From Nephrocerus scutellatus (lineage: Eukaryota > Arthropoda > Insecta > Diptera > Pipunculidae), in the NCBI GenBank assembly GCA_947095585.1, contig OX352763.1:29933462-29997461 (forward strand): a stretch of DNA of 64,000 nucleotides, given 5' to 3'. This document shows positions 22,430 through 33,821 of this stretch, piece by piece. Both the position numbers and the translations under genes were made by a program. The notes under the pieces are model-generated. The model worked only from the letters and a program-made list of their open reading frames with translations. It ran no database searches and was not told where the DNA came from. Positions within the stretch are counted from its first letter, which is position 1. Each line of letters starts with the position of its first letter.

Positions 22430-24510
22430 TCAATGTATAGAGCTCGAGCTGCACAGCAGGTAGCCGATACCCTGTCCAAATATAATGCATAACAGTAATC
22501 CACAAGATGCGGTGGACGGGGAATGGTGTCTTACAAAAATCAGAATATAACATATATTGCAGCTGTCATGCAAGACTTCATATTCTCGGAATGGGGTTTC
22601 TAGTCAGCAAAAGAACGAAACCCACCGTTATCGGCTTTAAAGCAATAAATGAACGGCTTAGCCTTATAAACGTTCACGCACCTACGGATGATTCCCCAGA
22701 TGATGAAAAAGAATAATTCTTCTAATCAGTTGAATGGGAACTCCATGCCTGCCCTCACTATGATGTAAAAATCATTCTGAGAGATATGAATGCTGAAATA
22801 GGTAGGGAGCCATTATTCAGGCAGTACATTGGCACCCATAGCTTACAAGAGAACACTAATGACAATGGACAACGAGTCATAGAGATGGCAGCAGACAATA
22901 GTTTGGTCGTTGCGAATACAAGGTTTGCGTTAAAAATATACACCGCGTTGCACATACTGCAAGGACAAGAGGGTTATCTGATCGCTGACCTTAAAGGCAT
23001 CTTAGAGCGATGGGAAGAGCACTTTCATGAGTTTCTAAATGGCCAGTTAACTGAGGAATTGGAGGATCTCCACCAATGACCAAAGATCATACTATGCTGC
23101 CGCCACCAAGCATAGACGAAGTTAGCAGAGCGATAAATCGGCTTAAAAATAATAAGGCCCCAGGATGTGATGGTATCCCAGCGGAGCTAATAAAAACAGG
23201 AGGCCACGCAATACACCAAACAATTCATGAACTAATAGTGCAAGTATGGGAGGAAGTAGCGATGCCAGAAGACTGGCGAAGAGGCATCCTGGGCCCCATA
23301 CATAACAAAGGAGATATCACAACCTGCAGCAATTATCGTGGTATAACGTTGTTGAGAACCGCTTATAAGATTTTCTCCTCCATCCTTCAAGACAGAATAG
23401 CCCCATACGTTTAAGTCATCATTGGTCCATTCCATGGCTTTATCCCAGGCAAATCAACAACTGATCCGATTTACACCCTTAGGCATCAGTTGATGGAAAA
23501 ATGTCTAGAGTTTCAAAACTCACTACACCATCTTTTTATAGACTTTAAAGCCGCCTATGATAGCATAGTTAGAGTAGAACTTTATAAAGCCATGAGGGAA
23601 TTCGGCATCCCAAATAAACTGACAAGACTATCTAGGTTGACCATAACCAATGTTATTAGCCAAGTAAACATATCCGGATCACTATCAAGCCCGTTCAATA
23701 TCTTAAACGGGCTCCGACAAGGGGGGGGGGGGTGGACTGGCATGTGTCCTCTTCAACCTGGCGTTGGAGAAAGTGATCCGAGACTCTGACGTAACTGAGA
23801 GAGGAACAATCCTCTATAAGACCATTCAGATACTTGCTTACGTAGACGATATTGATATCATTGGTAGAAAACCAAGACCTGTACAGGAAGTTTTCATCCA
23901 GATCGAGCAGGCGTCACGAAATCTGGGGCTGCACATAAATGAGAGCAAAACAAAGTACATAGTGGCCACGTCTGCAAGTAGAAGATCCAAAATTGGTCCC
24001 TCAATTCAAATAGTGGAGCATGAATTTGAAGTAATGCAATCCTTTAACTATCTCGGGTCAACTGTAGTAGCCGATAACAGCACGTAACCAGAAATACGCG
24101 CACAGTTACTTAAAGCCAGCAAAGCCTACTATATTCTGTCAAGACTCTTCAAATCCAGGAACATAACCATAACATCCACTCTGCTGGTATATAAGGCAAT
24201 GGTCATACCAGTACTTACATATGAATCCGAGACTTAGCAACCGGCGCTTAGCATCCGGTCCGGTAAGAATCCGGTACTTAGCAAAAAGCATTCTCTTAGC
24301 TGCGTTCATGTGACGAAGGACGCTTCCGGAGACTCTATAATGATGAGATCTACGAGTATTACAGCGATATCGACATCGTGAAGAGATTTAAGCTTGGTAG
24401 ACTCTTGTTTAGGGTGGTACAGATGTGGATGACATCAGCTTAAAATCGGAACCGGTGGAGAGACTTTTTGCGGGAGACCGGACCTAGGTTGTAGAGCCAA
24501 ATATGATGAT
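22430..24510 (+). pseudogene. LINE-B non-LTR retrotransposon, best copy
   Basis: The endonuclease part includes 'RWTGNGVLQK', 'INVHAPTDD', 'VKIILRDMNAEIGREP' and 'NDNGQRVIEMA'. An internal deletion near 22.95 kb joins it to 'ILERWEEHFHEFLNGQLTEE'. The reverse transcriptase follows: 'INRLKNNKAPGCDGIPAEL', 'NYRGITLLRTAYKIFSSIL', motif A 'IDFKAAYDSI' and 'ILNGLRQGG'. A run of about 15 G at 23.72 kb shifts the frame. Motif C reads 'LAYVDDIDIIG', YVDD where YADD is usual. The C-terminal part is 'LGLHINESKTKY' and 'SFNYLGSTV'. The sequence ends near a 'tgatgatggtgat' tail, as RTE-like elements often do. Stops and shifts make it dead. Confidence 0.85.
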
Positions 24511-24512
24511 GG

Positions 24513-24598
24513 TGATATTAACTTCGCGTGCCCGTGTGCTTTTGTGTTTTGTGCTGGCTAGCCAAATCTTGTTATCAACTTTCAACCACTTCCTAAAG
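24513..24598 (+). repeat. End of TTAACTTCGC repeat family
   Basis: It starts 'attaacttcgcgtgcccgtg' and reads on to 'ttgttatcaactttcaaccac' and 'aaagtccgattttatt'. It matches the left ends at 29.08 and 56.94 kb. The copy is cut off by the mariner fragment on its right. Confidence 0.65.
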
Positions 24599-24599
24599 T

Positions 24600-24885
24600 C
24601 CGATTTTATTTAAATAAAAGTTTTTTATAGCTTGATATTGTTTTTGTGACAGTGCGTTCGGTAGGACGATTATGTACACCATAAGTTGGCCTGAGCGCGC
24701 GATGAACACACGATTTTCGTAATACAATTGTACGATTTGTAAACGTGAGGCGTTAGTCTTTCCATGATGAAATGTCAATAAATACTGAATAAATTATGGT
24801 ATTAAGTTTGACAGTAGTCACGCGTGACATGTCAAAAAAAATCCTATTGGAAAAAGTACCACCAATCTGATCACCCTTTATTATT
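24600..24885 (-). mobile_element. Truncated second mariner copy (5' end)
   Basis: It matches the right end of the 15.4-16.7 kb mariner, with the same TIR side 'ggaaaaagtaccaccaatct' and the same start region 'gcgttagtctttccatgatg'. Codons for 'LQIVQLYYENR' and the following HTH are present with deletions. The element stops inside the N-terminal coding region, leaving a 5'-end fragment of under 300 bp. Confidence 0.85.
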
Positions 24886-24889
24886 TTTT

Positions 24890-26887
24890 TTACAATGGTT
24901 CATTTCATACAGTCTGTTATACCCATAATAGCGTCGCTAATTTCTATCATTTTTAGCTCTTTCGATTTGCAGGGTATAGTTAAAATTTCTCTCTCGTGAT
25001 TTTTGTTTGGCGTTCTATTTGCAAACTGTACCCAGGGTAACGGTTTGATTTTGTGTTTTATTTGCATGGTTTTGTAACTGACACTGTAACTTTGCTACCC
25101 GTCGGTAATCGACAGGGGGGGTAAGGTTTCGTTTACTCAGCAATATGGCGAAGAGAGATCAAGCAGACTAATTTCTCAGTTTGTTGTTCTTGTTGGATTC
25201 GGTTTGGCATTCTATTTGCAAAGCATTCACCACGATAACCCTGTCATTTTGGTAGCTTACCCGTGGGTATGGTTTCGGGTATGGTTTTAATTATTAGTTG
25301 TTTTGCAACGAAAATATTTCTCAATTTAATTTATAAGTGTGGTTTTATTATGGTTTGTGTCTCTCTTTAAATAGGTGAACCACTGAATTGGTATATTATT
25401 TCATAAGATTTTTAAACGACTTTGTGAGTGTCATAGCCAATTACTATATAGAGGATCGAAACAACCTCATTACATTAAAAGCAGATTGGACATAATAATT
25501 GTTTTTTTTTAAAATAATTTAACATGAAAGATGCAACGAAATAGCCATCAATCGTGAAGTGTAGCTGTCACGACACAAAAAAAAAAAAAAAACAAATCAC
25601 CCACTGTATAAAAAAAGTTGTTTACACTGGCAATTAATACAGTTATATACACACACACTAGCATTCTCATTCTAGTCAGCCTATATACTTAAATGTTTAA
25701 TCGGTTATTTGTTATTCAATTAATAATTACCCGTGGCATTGCTCAGAACGGACGGCGGAGGTGCATACGTAGATACATTGTGGTAGTGTGTATCTATGTG
25801 TGTATTTAAATTTAAAATTAGAATCTGATTATCAATTGTGTAAATTTGCCTTTACACTTATATGTTATTTAACGAGACTTTTTTTTGTGTGTTGACGATT
25901 GTTTTCGACAAACCTGAAAGTAGCGGCGGCTACAGTGTACTGTTGTTGTTATTAATTCAAAAAAAAAAAGAAACCTTCAACAAAACAATAACAAAATTAT
26001 CGACAAAAATAGATTTCTCCTATTCGTCCTGAGCTATTTCTCTTACATGTATCTAGGTAGGTAGATATGGATACATATTATCTGCATTGCTCTGGTTGTG
26101 TAACATTTTCATATTCTTAATATAGTCATCGATTAATGTCGTCGTTGCCGTCGTCGCCGTCACCACAATCTCACCACTATTTTTGTTGCCTTCGTTTGTC
26201 ATTTGAAATTCAGATTGAATGTTTTTTTCACATTTTACCATATTTATAATAATCATTTTCTACTCCTCCTTCTCCTACCGTTCAACCGACGACCAGCTCT
26301 CCTCCTAGCACACGTAGATACATATGCTTCACTTTCAAAATTGGCAAATGGAGTCACAGCATGTGGAGTACATGAGCAATCTTACTAAGCCCCTCAACGA
26401 CTCAACTACGTGGCTATCTGTTTAGCTCTCAATTGAAAGAAAATTCCATTGGAACGCATTTTGCAAATTAATAAAATATAATAGATATACATACATATAG
26501 GACGTATCTATGTATTTACTTACCTAATCGCTTGTGCCTGACAATTATTGTTGTTGGACATTCGCTCGCTCGTATCCATACGCTCCTAATTCAAATGTGA
26601 TGAACGATGTTGTAGAAGTTTCCATTTCCATTTCCATTGCAGTTTCAAAAAAGATCTAGATACTTTTTTATGAGTGTACTTGCTTGTATCTACGTATGTA
26701 GCAATACTTGGAATTTCGCAATTCCATTTGTTTCCTTACGTTTTGCCACTTGAATGGTAGGCCGATGCTGGCTTTTACGCAGTTTCTTTGTGGTTGTTGT
26801 TGGTTTATTTAATTTTTTCCGTCTTATGCGTCTTACTTGTAATTGGGATGTATGTAAAAATAAAAAATTATCGAAGTTAGTTTTATA
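24890..26887. other. Mostly single-copy non-coding stretch
   Basis: At 25.0 and 25.2 kb two blocks share 'tttggc.ttctatttgcaaa' and a nearby 'gataaccc'-type string, suggesting an old 200-bp duplication. The remainder (25.6-26.9 kb) is AT-rich with GTA/TAC-rich, UTR-like composition and no coding evidence. Confidence 0.4.
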
Positions 26888-27300
26888 ATAATAATATAGC
26901 GACAGAGCGTTGCAGTCCAACTTAACTTTTCGCGACCATTCATGTTGTTCGTGTTATGTTTTTGCACACGAAATGGAAGGGACCTACAATTTTTTATTTA
27001 ATAATAATAATATTCGGCGCGACAGACCATTCCGGTCCAAGGCCTAACTTCTCGCGACCATTTGTGCTGCGCACATGTATATTTTTGGACAAAAATGGAA
27101 GGGACCTACAATTTAAGGCCTGATCCGAACGGCGAATTGAGAAGCTTTCCGTGAAAAGGTAGATATTACTCTCGGAACGTTTGTCACCCATTCGCGAGAG
27201 GTGGGACACCGTGAAAAATACTTTTGATGTTGCTGTGATTCGAACCACGAACCTCCTGCTCAGCAGCCATGTGCACTTCCACTGAGGCACGGCGCCCACC
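26888..27300 (-). mobile_element. tRNA-derived SINE, copy 2 (with duplicated tail)
   Basis: On the minus strand from 27300 the head reads GGGCGCCGTGCCTCAGTGG, an A-box-like segment. It is followed at tRNA-like spacing (about 43 nt) by GTGGTTCGAATCAC, a near-consensus B box (GGTTCGANTCC). The body then matches copies at 8.8 and 27.9 kb and ends in ATTATTATT at 27002. A second partial tail ('aataataatatagcgacagagc') starts at 26888 and repeats 'atggaagggacctacaattt', so the 3' part is present twice. The copy would be transcribed by RNA polymerase III if intact. No coding capacity is expected. Confidence 0.8.
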
Positions 27301-27379
27301 CATTTTTTTATTATTTGTATTATTTATTTAATTTACGACAATTGACATCAACAGAAGCGCCTTAATAAATACTAAGTAC

Positions 27380-27905
27380 AATGGTCACTCCAAAAATTTC
27401 AAAAAAAATATTGTCCATTGGGGCCTACCCCCACATCTGTTTAAAATTTGAAGAAATCGGGCTAATTTTTAATAAATTTGTATGAGCCCCCTTGGGCCTC
27501 AGGTCCCGTTCACTCCAAAAATTTTACAGAAAGTTTTGTCCATCAGAGATACACATGCGTTTCAAATTTGAAGAAAATCGGGCTAATTTTTAAAAAAAAT
27601 AAAAGGGCACCTCTCGGGCTTCAGAGCTCGTTCACTCCAAAAATGTTACAAAAAGGTTTGACCATCGGAGATACACATGTTTATAAAATTTGAAGAAATT
27701 TTTTTAAAAAAATTTGCATTGAGTCCCAGGACACCAGGGGCCGGGGTCTCCAAGATTTATAAAAAAAAGTGTTGTTTATCGGACGGGATCAGAATTTTAA
27801 AAGAAAGTGTTGTCATCGGGGATACACATGTCTGCAAAGTTTCAATGAAATCGAGCTTTGGGAAGTGGGTTAAAAACTGATTATAAGATTCCACGACAAA
27901 CAAAC
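27380..27905. repeat. Tandem repeat, ~121-bp unit
   Basis: Units contain 'cactccaaaaat.ttaca.aaa' and 'atcagagatacacatg' near 27550, repeated near 27671 (121-bp spacing), then 'aaatttgaagaaa.tcgggctaattttta' and 'gggc.tcag..c.cg'. The same unit family makes up 57.05-57.7 kb in the opposite orientation. At its right end it runs into 'aaactgattataagattccacgac', the end block of the TTAACTTCGC family. Confidence 0.75.
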
Positions 27906-27929
27906 AAGGTCTTAAAGGAGGACTTAAAA

Positions 27930-28155
27930 ATATTAGGATGTATAGAGCAATTTCAATGCAAGAATCGATTTAATGCCGTATCCGGAAAACGAATTGAGAA
28001 GCTTTCCATGACCAGTACATACATATATTACTCTTGGACGTTTGTCAGACATTCGCTAGAGATGAAACCGTGACAAATACTTTTAGTGTTTCTGGGATTC
28101 GAATCTCGAACGTCCCGCTCAGAAGTCAAACCGACTAACCACTGTTTACTTTACG
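27930..28155 (-). mobile_element. tRNA-derived SINE, copy 3
   Basis: It contains 'gagaagctttccatgac', 'ttactcttggacgtttgtc' and 'gtgacaaatacttttagtgtttc', then 'gggattcgaatctcgaac', the reverse complement of a B box. A box-A-like 'agtggttagtcgg' follows on the minus strand near 28.13 kb. The 3' tail side is missing. It is diverged from copy 2, so the family was active over a long period. Confidence 0.75.
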
Positions 28156-29080
28156 TGGCAAATACTTAAAGGGGTGATACCTGGGTCAATTACGAGAAGA
28201 AATATTTTGGGAGGGGTGGTCCACCATAACCATCCCCATAAAATAGATGAGCCGATGAACCCTGTTTGTCACTTGGACTCTTCTAATCAGAGTCAGATGA
28301 CGAGCAATTGAAGGATATGGAAGATGAAGTTTTGCATGACGCATGTGCTGACGAGGATGGAGAGAATTGAGATTTGAAAGAAACCAAAATATAATTCATT
28401 TCAATTTTTTTAGGAAAATGACCGACACTATGGCCTATAAAGCCAAATTAGCTGATAAGCACTCTCTTATTAAGGGAGGTGTTTTGCTTTGTGGGTTAAT
28501 CAGCCAGTATGTCCACAGTGTTTAAGTAAGGATCTTCCTCGTCTCAGCCCGCACGAGACACTCACAGAGAACATGTTCCGTAGTCTATTCCTCCTTTAGA
28601 CAGAGCCTGCAAAATGTACTCCACAGAAGTTCCGTGCGCACCAAAAGGTGGTCCTGGCTACTTCATCCAGGCTATCCGTTCGCCCAGCCTAGTTTATAAT
28701 TTTTGTATACTTAAACAGAAACTTGGCCACTTAAAAGTGCTAGCGAGACCTTGGTATTCTTTCCAAAGACACCAGCTTCTACTACAGACTCCATCTGTCC
28801 TTCCTTTAGTATACTAAACCAGAATTCTCGGGTGTTGAGTCGTCCTGGATCTATATTGTACTTTACAACATTTTTCGCTCATCATTTTGATCTCAACATT
28901 TTACTTTGCCTTTTGATGCTTAACAACATTTTGCTTCACATTTTGCGACCACTTTTTGCGCAGAAACATTTTCTGGCGTCCCTATAAGGTCGCTTTAACC
29001 CAAGAACGACAATTAGCTGCGAACCAACTTCAGTACATGGGCGCTAGGCATGTGCGAAAACGATTCCTATTTTTAAATTC
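28156..29080. other. Unassigned, probably decayed transposon
   Basis: The stretch 28.5-28.83 kb ('ctcagcccgcacgagacactcacagag' type text) has the feel of an antisense LINE 3' region, but I could not tie it to a protein motif. The rest shows nothing recognisable. Confidence 0.3.
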
Positions 29081-29082
29081 TC

Positions 29083-29300
29083 TACATTAACTTCGCGTCG
29101 GCCGGCGTCGGCATGTCGTTCTGTCGTTTTGTTGTGGAATCTTGCGATCAATTTTTAACCCACTTTCCAAAGCCCGATTTTATTGAAGCTTTGCACACAT
29201 TTGTATTTCCAGTGACAACACTTTCTATTAAAATTTGGTAGTGATTGGGCTGCGGTGTCAGGGAGCTCCCATACAAATGTTTTTTTTTTAATAACACCAT
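29083..29300 (+). repeat. TTAACTTCGC repeat family, truncated copy
   Basis: It starts 'tctctacattaacttcgcgt' and continues with 'ttgtggaatcttgcgatcaattttt' and 'cacttt.caaagcccgattttattgaa'. This is colinear with the 56.94-kb copy for about 200 bp. Confidence 0.7.
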
Positions 29301-30955
29301 GTAGCCGCATCAAATCACGCAATTCTATAATGACTGCGTTCTGTGAGCTCTGGTGCGCTACTTTATGATTAGGATTGTGTGCGTTTTTTATTTTTCAGCA
29401 TTTATAGTGGAGTGCGGTATACTTTTTGTGATTACAGAATTTACATTTTTATGGGTTTTTTTTTTTTTTATTACTAGTCACTATTTATTCTTCAATGATA
29501 CTAGCAACGCAGTCATAGTCAATAGAGAATGCAGTCGGACCATGTTGTCTGATAGGATAAATAGGAAGAGCTTGACTTGCAACACATGTGGTGCCATATG
29601 CCAACAATCTGGCAAGCTGGCTAAACAATTGAATTATTGAAGTTCGGCGTCCATGTTATCTCCTTTCAATTAGCCGCCTTGTTCGTATGATTTGATGGCC
29701 TCTGGACGTTTTTCTTTGGAGCTATTTCAAGTTCACAGTCTATACTAATAGGCCAGAGCCAATAACCTCAGGAGCGAAGTTGCAGAAATACGAGTATAGC
29801 CTGATTTGCGAAAAATATGTGAAAATTGAGTTCTCCTCATTTACTCGTACAGGCATTTTCGTGTTGGACATTTGAATGTTCTTGTGTTCCATAATTAATG
29901 GCATCATTGATACTTTAATGGGAAATGGGAATATCTCAAACACAAGCTGTTTTATTTAATAAACAGTATGGGGCGCTCTTAATGAAAACCCTTTTATAAG
30001 CTTCATTTTCATCTTTGTCGAGTTGGATGTGAGTATTCAGTGTACATCCTCGAATCGAAATAAAACTCAACCAAAGCTATATTAGGTTGTGAATTATTCT
30101 GTGTTTTTTTGCTTTATTTTTTGTTGTTGTTGCTCCTTCATTTACTCATAGCTTCCCTAAAAGTTTTCGGTGGTGCCAATTCTGAAAATCAATCAACCAA
30201 CCAACCTACAAAAAAAAAAAAAAGGAAAATCAGAATTCAACTTTTGCCTTGTGCTATTGTTGCTACATTTGTCATCTTTACACTCATGTGAGTGTCTTTA
30301 TATGTATTCCAACTCGGAGCCTATTCTTCGGCCCATTGGTTTGGTTTGTCTTCATTTTTCTATTTTGCTATTCCGCTCGGCGTCAGTTGGCAGTTCGCAC
30401 ATAATATCGCGCACAATGACCTTAAATTTATTTATTCCTTCACAGCGACATCGCGCCATTGTGTCGGTAGGTACTTGTAGCAATGTATCTATGGTTGGTT
30501 TTCATGCTGCGATGATAAGCAAATCGCAGCGCATGCATTGGGCATCGCATCGCATTGCATTGCATCGTATTGCATTATATCTTGGTGCATTCTCTTCCAT
30601 TTTCTTTTTTGCATACAATGCATTTAAGGAAAGTAAGTTGAAGAGTGTGCATGGATGTGTTTGTGTGTGTATGTGTGTATTTATCCGGAACCATTGTAAT
30701 AATTTCCATTCGTTTTCAATTTGATGTTCGTTTTTCGTGCATTTTGTTGATTTCACCCCGAAACCGCCGTCGCCTTCGATAGGAGAGTAAACCTATTCCC
30801 AGTCGTCATCAAGACGTCAATATCGAAAGCCATTACTACATACGAGTATTACTTTTATTAACCCGTTCCATCGTTTCGACACAGTTCCATATCCACTCTA
30901 TTGCTTGCTAATGCAATGTGGTTAGTGGTTTTGGTGCAGTTTTAGCGCTGAGTTG
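29301..30955. other. TE-poor stretch with short simple repeats
   Basis: No gene is supported. A degenerate GCATT/GCATC microsatellite lies at about 30525-30580, and there is a TGTGTG tract at 30.65 kb. The composition at 30.3-30.8 kb is UTR- or enhancer-like, but nothing specific can be named. Confidence 0.4.
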
Positions 30956-30959
30956 TGAA

Positions 30960-31258
30960 TTTTTCTCTTTTTTACTCCCTTTTTACCCTCTCTCCCACAT
31001 CTCTCCCACATATCTCCCACATATCTCCCCCCTCTCTCCCCCCTCTCTCCATCCTCTCTCTCCCCCTCTCTCAATCTCTCTCCCCCTCTCTCAATCTCTT
31101 TCCCCCTTATCTGTGTCTACCACTCTTTCTCTCTCTTGCTCACTCTCTTCCCACTCTCGCTCTCTCTTCATCACTCTCTTCCTCTCTCTATCTCTTCATC
31201 ACTCTCTTCTCTCTCTCTCTTTCTATATTTCTCTCTCTCTATCCCTCTCTCTCTTTTC
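30960..31258 (+). repeat. TC-rich microsatellite (CTCTCC/TCTC)n
   Basis: Nearly 300 bp of almost pure pyrimidine on the plus strand, built from CTCTCTCC, ATCTCTC and TATCTC units. The long serine/leucine-rich frames here are products of low complexity. Homopurine-homopyrimidine tracts can adopt triplex structure and are GAGA-factor-like when read as GAGAG on the minus strand. Any such role is conjecture. Confidence 0.9.
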
Positions 31259-31269
31259 GGTTATTGATT

Positions 31270-31500
31270 TCCTTTTAACATCGGGTGATTCAATTTGAGG
31301 TTTCCACTTAAAAACTGTCAATACTTTGATTCTGTCAAAGATAAACATCTGATATTATATAGAGTGTGCCATCTGTTGGCTAATTTTTTATTAACTATAT
31401 CCTATTTTGACATTGACAACACCACTAACGCGCTCAATATATTGACAGGCATTCTAATGTCAAAAATCGGCGGTACGAAATGAATCGAGTTGCGCTCGGA
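31270..31500. mobile_element. Mariner-end-like fragment (candidate)
   Basis: 'atcgggtgattcaatttgagg' resembles a mariner TIR start (GGGTGATTCAATTTGAGGT). Sequence further in ('tgacattgacaacacc..taacgcgc') is typical of mariner 5' non-coding regions. There is no transposase and the opposite end was not located. Confidence 0.4.
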
Positions 31501-31744
31501 AAATACTAATGGGCTTCAATATTCCAAATCCTGAACTTAATAATCGTAGGCTAATTAGAATGCGGACGAATTAGCGACACCGGCTCTATGGAAAGACTCA
31601 GTTGTCGAAAGAGTTCAGTCAAGAAACTAAATCTATCTTTCTATACTACTAGGTCTCACCTAAGGCGGGGTAATTGCGCCATATCAAGCCAGTTATAGTC
31701 CTTCTACAATTAAAGGGGAAGCACCGAACAATCCTGGATCAAAT

Positions 31745-32075
31745 TACTTTATTTCTTTAATTTCTGCTCGCCAACGTGGCCATCATGTACTTTGTTTTGC
31801 TCTCATTTATGTACAACCCCAGATTTTATTCCGGCCACTCGATCGGGATAAAAGCTTCTAGTGAAACCTTTGGGATACTACCAATTGCTAGCTGGCATCG
31901 TTTATGGTTAGAACTGGGGAGTTCATGAAGATAGACTGTTATCGATCCCAAAGCCTTATCGTTATTGAGCTGAATTATCGCACTGCTCTTCTCTGGTAGC
32001 ATGGTGTGGTCGTCGGTCATTGGTGGAGCCTCTAGTTCCTCGGTTAGTTGGCCAATAAGCAACTGATGAAAGTGC
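31745..32075 (-). pseudogene. LINE-B fragment (rearranged)
   Basis: On the minus strand, 'GQLTEELEAPPMTDDHTMLP' matches the LINE-B linker 'NGQLTEELEDLHQ / TKDHTMLPPP' near 23.03-23.10 kb. At about 31.77-31.82 kb, 'LGLYINESKTKYMMAT' is the post-YxDD reverse transcriptase block. The roughly 800 bp normally between them are missing, so an internal deletion joined the two parts. Confidence 0.75.
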
Positions 32076-32349
32076 TCTTTACATTGCTCCTAGACGCTTA
32101 TCGTCTGTGCTTAGGTATGCAATACTTATTGTGCTCAGGGCACCATAACATAAAATAGTGGTCCAAGTCATATGGTTCGAGTGACGGTCTATCCGATTTA
32201 AATTGTAACCTGCCATAAAATAACCTTTTATGTGGCGGAAGCCACCAGCCGCCACCAAACAGCTTAGTAATTTGTGAATGTCATCAGTGATATGGATAAC
32301 GATGACGTTGCAGCATCTGACGAGAAACAACAACAGCAGAAGGACTATC

Positions 32350-32525
32350 CATCAATTCTTGCAAAACTGTTCTAATACATGTTACAAAAAGAAGACTGGT
32401 CGATCAATGACCTATCGGTAAATCTAGGACCTATCATTATCAAAGGCACCACTTTACTTAATTCCACTGAGGTTAAATATCTCGGAGTTATCCTTGTTAA
32501 TCGTCTTAGCATATCAAGTCCGCCA
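32350..32525 (+). pseudogene. LINE-C-like fragment
   Basis: Read on the plus strand: 'GPIIIKGTTLLNSTEVKYLG' followed by VILVNRLS. This pattern (KGxxL....VKYLGVILDxKLSW) follows the YADD motif in LINEs with RNase H. It resembles 'IKGISLAFSDRAKYL' at 47.77 kb in this window. It is a small isolated scrap. Confidence 0.6.
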
Positions 32526-32529
32526 TCGA

Positions 32530-33365
32530 ACGCATTCCACTCCTTGCCAGAAATGATCTCTTAATTGTTAGCATACTGAAGGGATCTTAGCCGGTCGATG
32601 TTATACCTAGGCATTCGGATGATATTGCGGATTATTTGAACTGATGCAGTACGTAACTGGACATTAGCTGCCATAAGGTGTTGATCCCGTACCTAAAGAC
32701 AGCTCCTAAAACGTCGGCTGATCGCCACATGGTCGATTTGGTTGGATGATGATTGCCTGTCAGTTGACACCCAGCTGACTTTGTGACAGGTCTTATGCTC
32801 AAACATGGTGCCTCCTCTGACAAGGTGGTTGGTGTTGCAGAAATCAACAAATCTTTCACCATTTCATTTCATTCGCCGAGGTCGTGCTTCCCAATCACAT
32901 GTCCGAGTCTTTTGTTGTCGTTGCCTACCTTGGCATTCAAGTTCCCCATCACAATGACGATATCTCTGTTCGGCGTTGCGTTGAATACAGCGCTTAGCTG
33001 ATTGTAGAAGTTGTCCGTTTCATCCTCAGTCGAGGGATTCGTTGGGGCGTAACACTGTATGATCGTGACGCGCCGTACTCTATTCCGGCCGATAAGATCC
33101 TATCACCATGCGGGTGCCAGGAAGTTAGGCCCTGCGTGCTGTTGGCGCTAGCAGCAGACCCACTACAGATTCACGGGGTCTGCCGGAGGGTTTGCCGGAG
33201 TAGAGTAGTACAGTGTTACACGTTGGGGATTGGTACTCTCCCGCGTCGGTCCATCTTACTTCGCTCACTCCCAGTATGTCCAAATTATATCGAAGAAACT
33301 TACGTTCCAGTTGAAGAAATCTGGCATTTTTAGGTCCTTCACTTCACAGAGCAAGCACTACATCA
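32530..33365 (-). pseudogene. LINE-A endonuclease-region fragment
   Basis: Closely matches the 20.49-21.30 kb portion of LINE-A, including the reverse complement of the block giving the 'NQIDHVA' motif and 'LDILGVSEVRWTDA'-like codons near 33.24 kb. No reverse transcriptase follows. Frameshifts are present. Similarity to the 19-21.4 kb copy is obvious nucleotide by nucleotide. Confidence 0.8.
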
Positions 33366-33785
33366 CGAACTTGATTGTTACGCTACTGGCTCAAACCAAG
33401 TTTTGAGCAGTCAGTAGTTACCCGATCAATCGTAATGCAGGTACCCAAGATGAGGATGATGAACACATTCTCGGTGAATGCCCAGCATTACATTGGTTAA
33501 GGAAATATGCTCGTCAGCGGAGTTGAGAAGAAACTCTGCTGCTAAGGACGTACTATCCTTCTTTAGCAGGTAGTACTTCTCTTAGATTAATGTTGATGTT
33601 GATACAATAGGTGATAATCTCAGCCATATGGGCATGGGTCTACAAAAAACCACAACAACTAAAACACAGTGTTGTTATACATAGAATTCTACAATTTTGA
33701 ATGTCTTTTTTTTAATGAGTGCGTGTTCGTCACCTAAAATCGCAGTTTTTCATTTACATTTTTATTAAATTGTCGTAATTTAACC

Positions 33786-33821
33786 TAAATTTCTCTCTTT
33801 TTCTTTCCATTTCAGGTAAGG
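33786..33821 (+). promoter_or_regulatory. Candidate recursive splice site (zero-length exon)
   Basis: A polypyrimidine tract ('ttctctctttttctttcc') leads to ATTTCAG|GTAAGGAT with the junction at 33815|33816. A branch-point-like 'cctaaat' lies about 30 nt upstream. An acceptor immediately followed by a donor is the ratchet-point consensus of long Drosophila introns, (Y)nNCAG|GTAAGT; here donor position 6 is G instead of T. It is on the strand of the candidate exon at 7051 and 26.7 kb downstream of it. Alternatively it is the acceptor of a normal exon ending at one of the downstream donors. Confidence 0.5.

Noticed and set aside
27230..27300. Functional tRNA gene on the minus strand
   Set aside because: A and B boxes are degenerate and the sequence continues into a dispersed repeat body shared with two other loci, so it is a SINE head.
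30918..31298. 126-codon Ser/Leu-rich frame
   Set aside because: Entire composition comes from the TC microsatellite, and a parallel frame is equally open.
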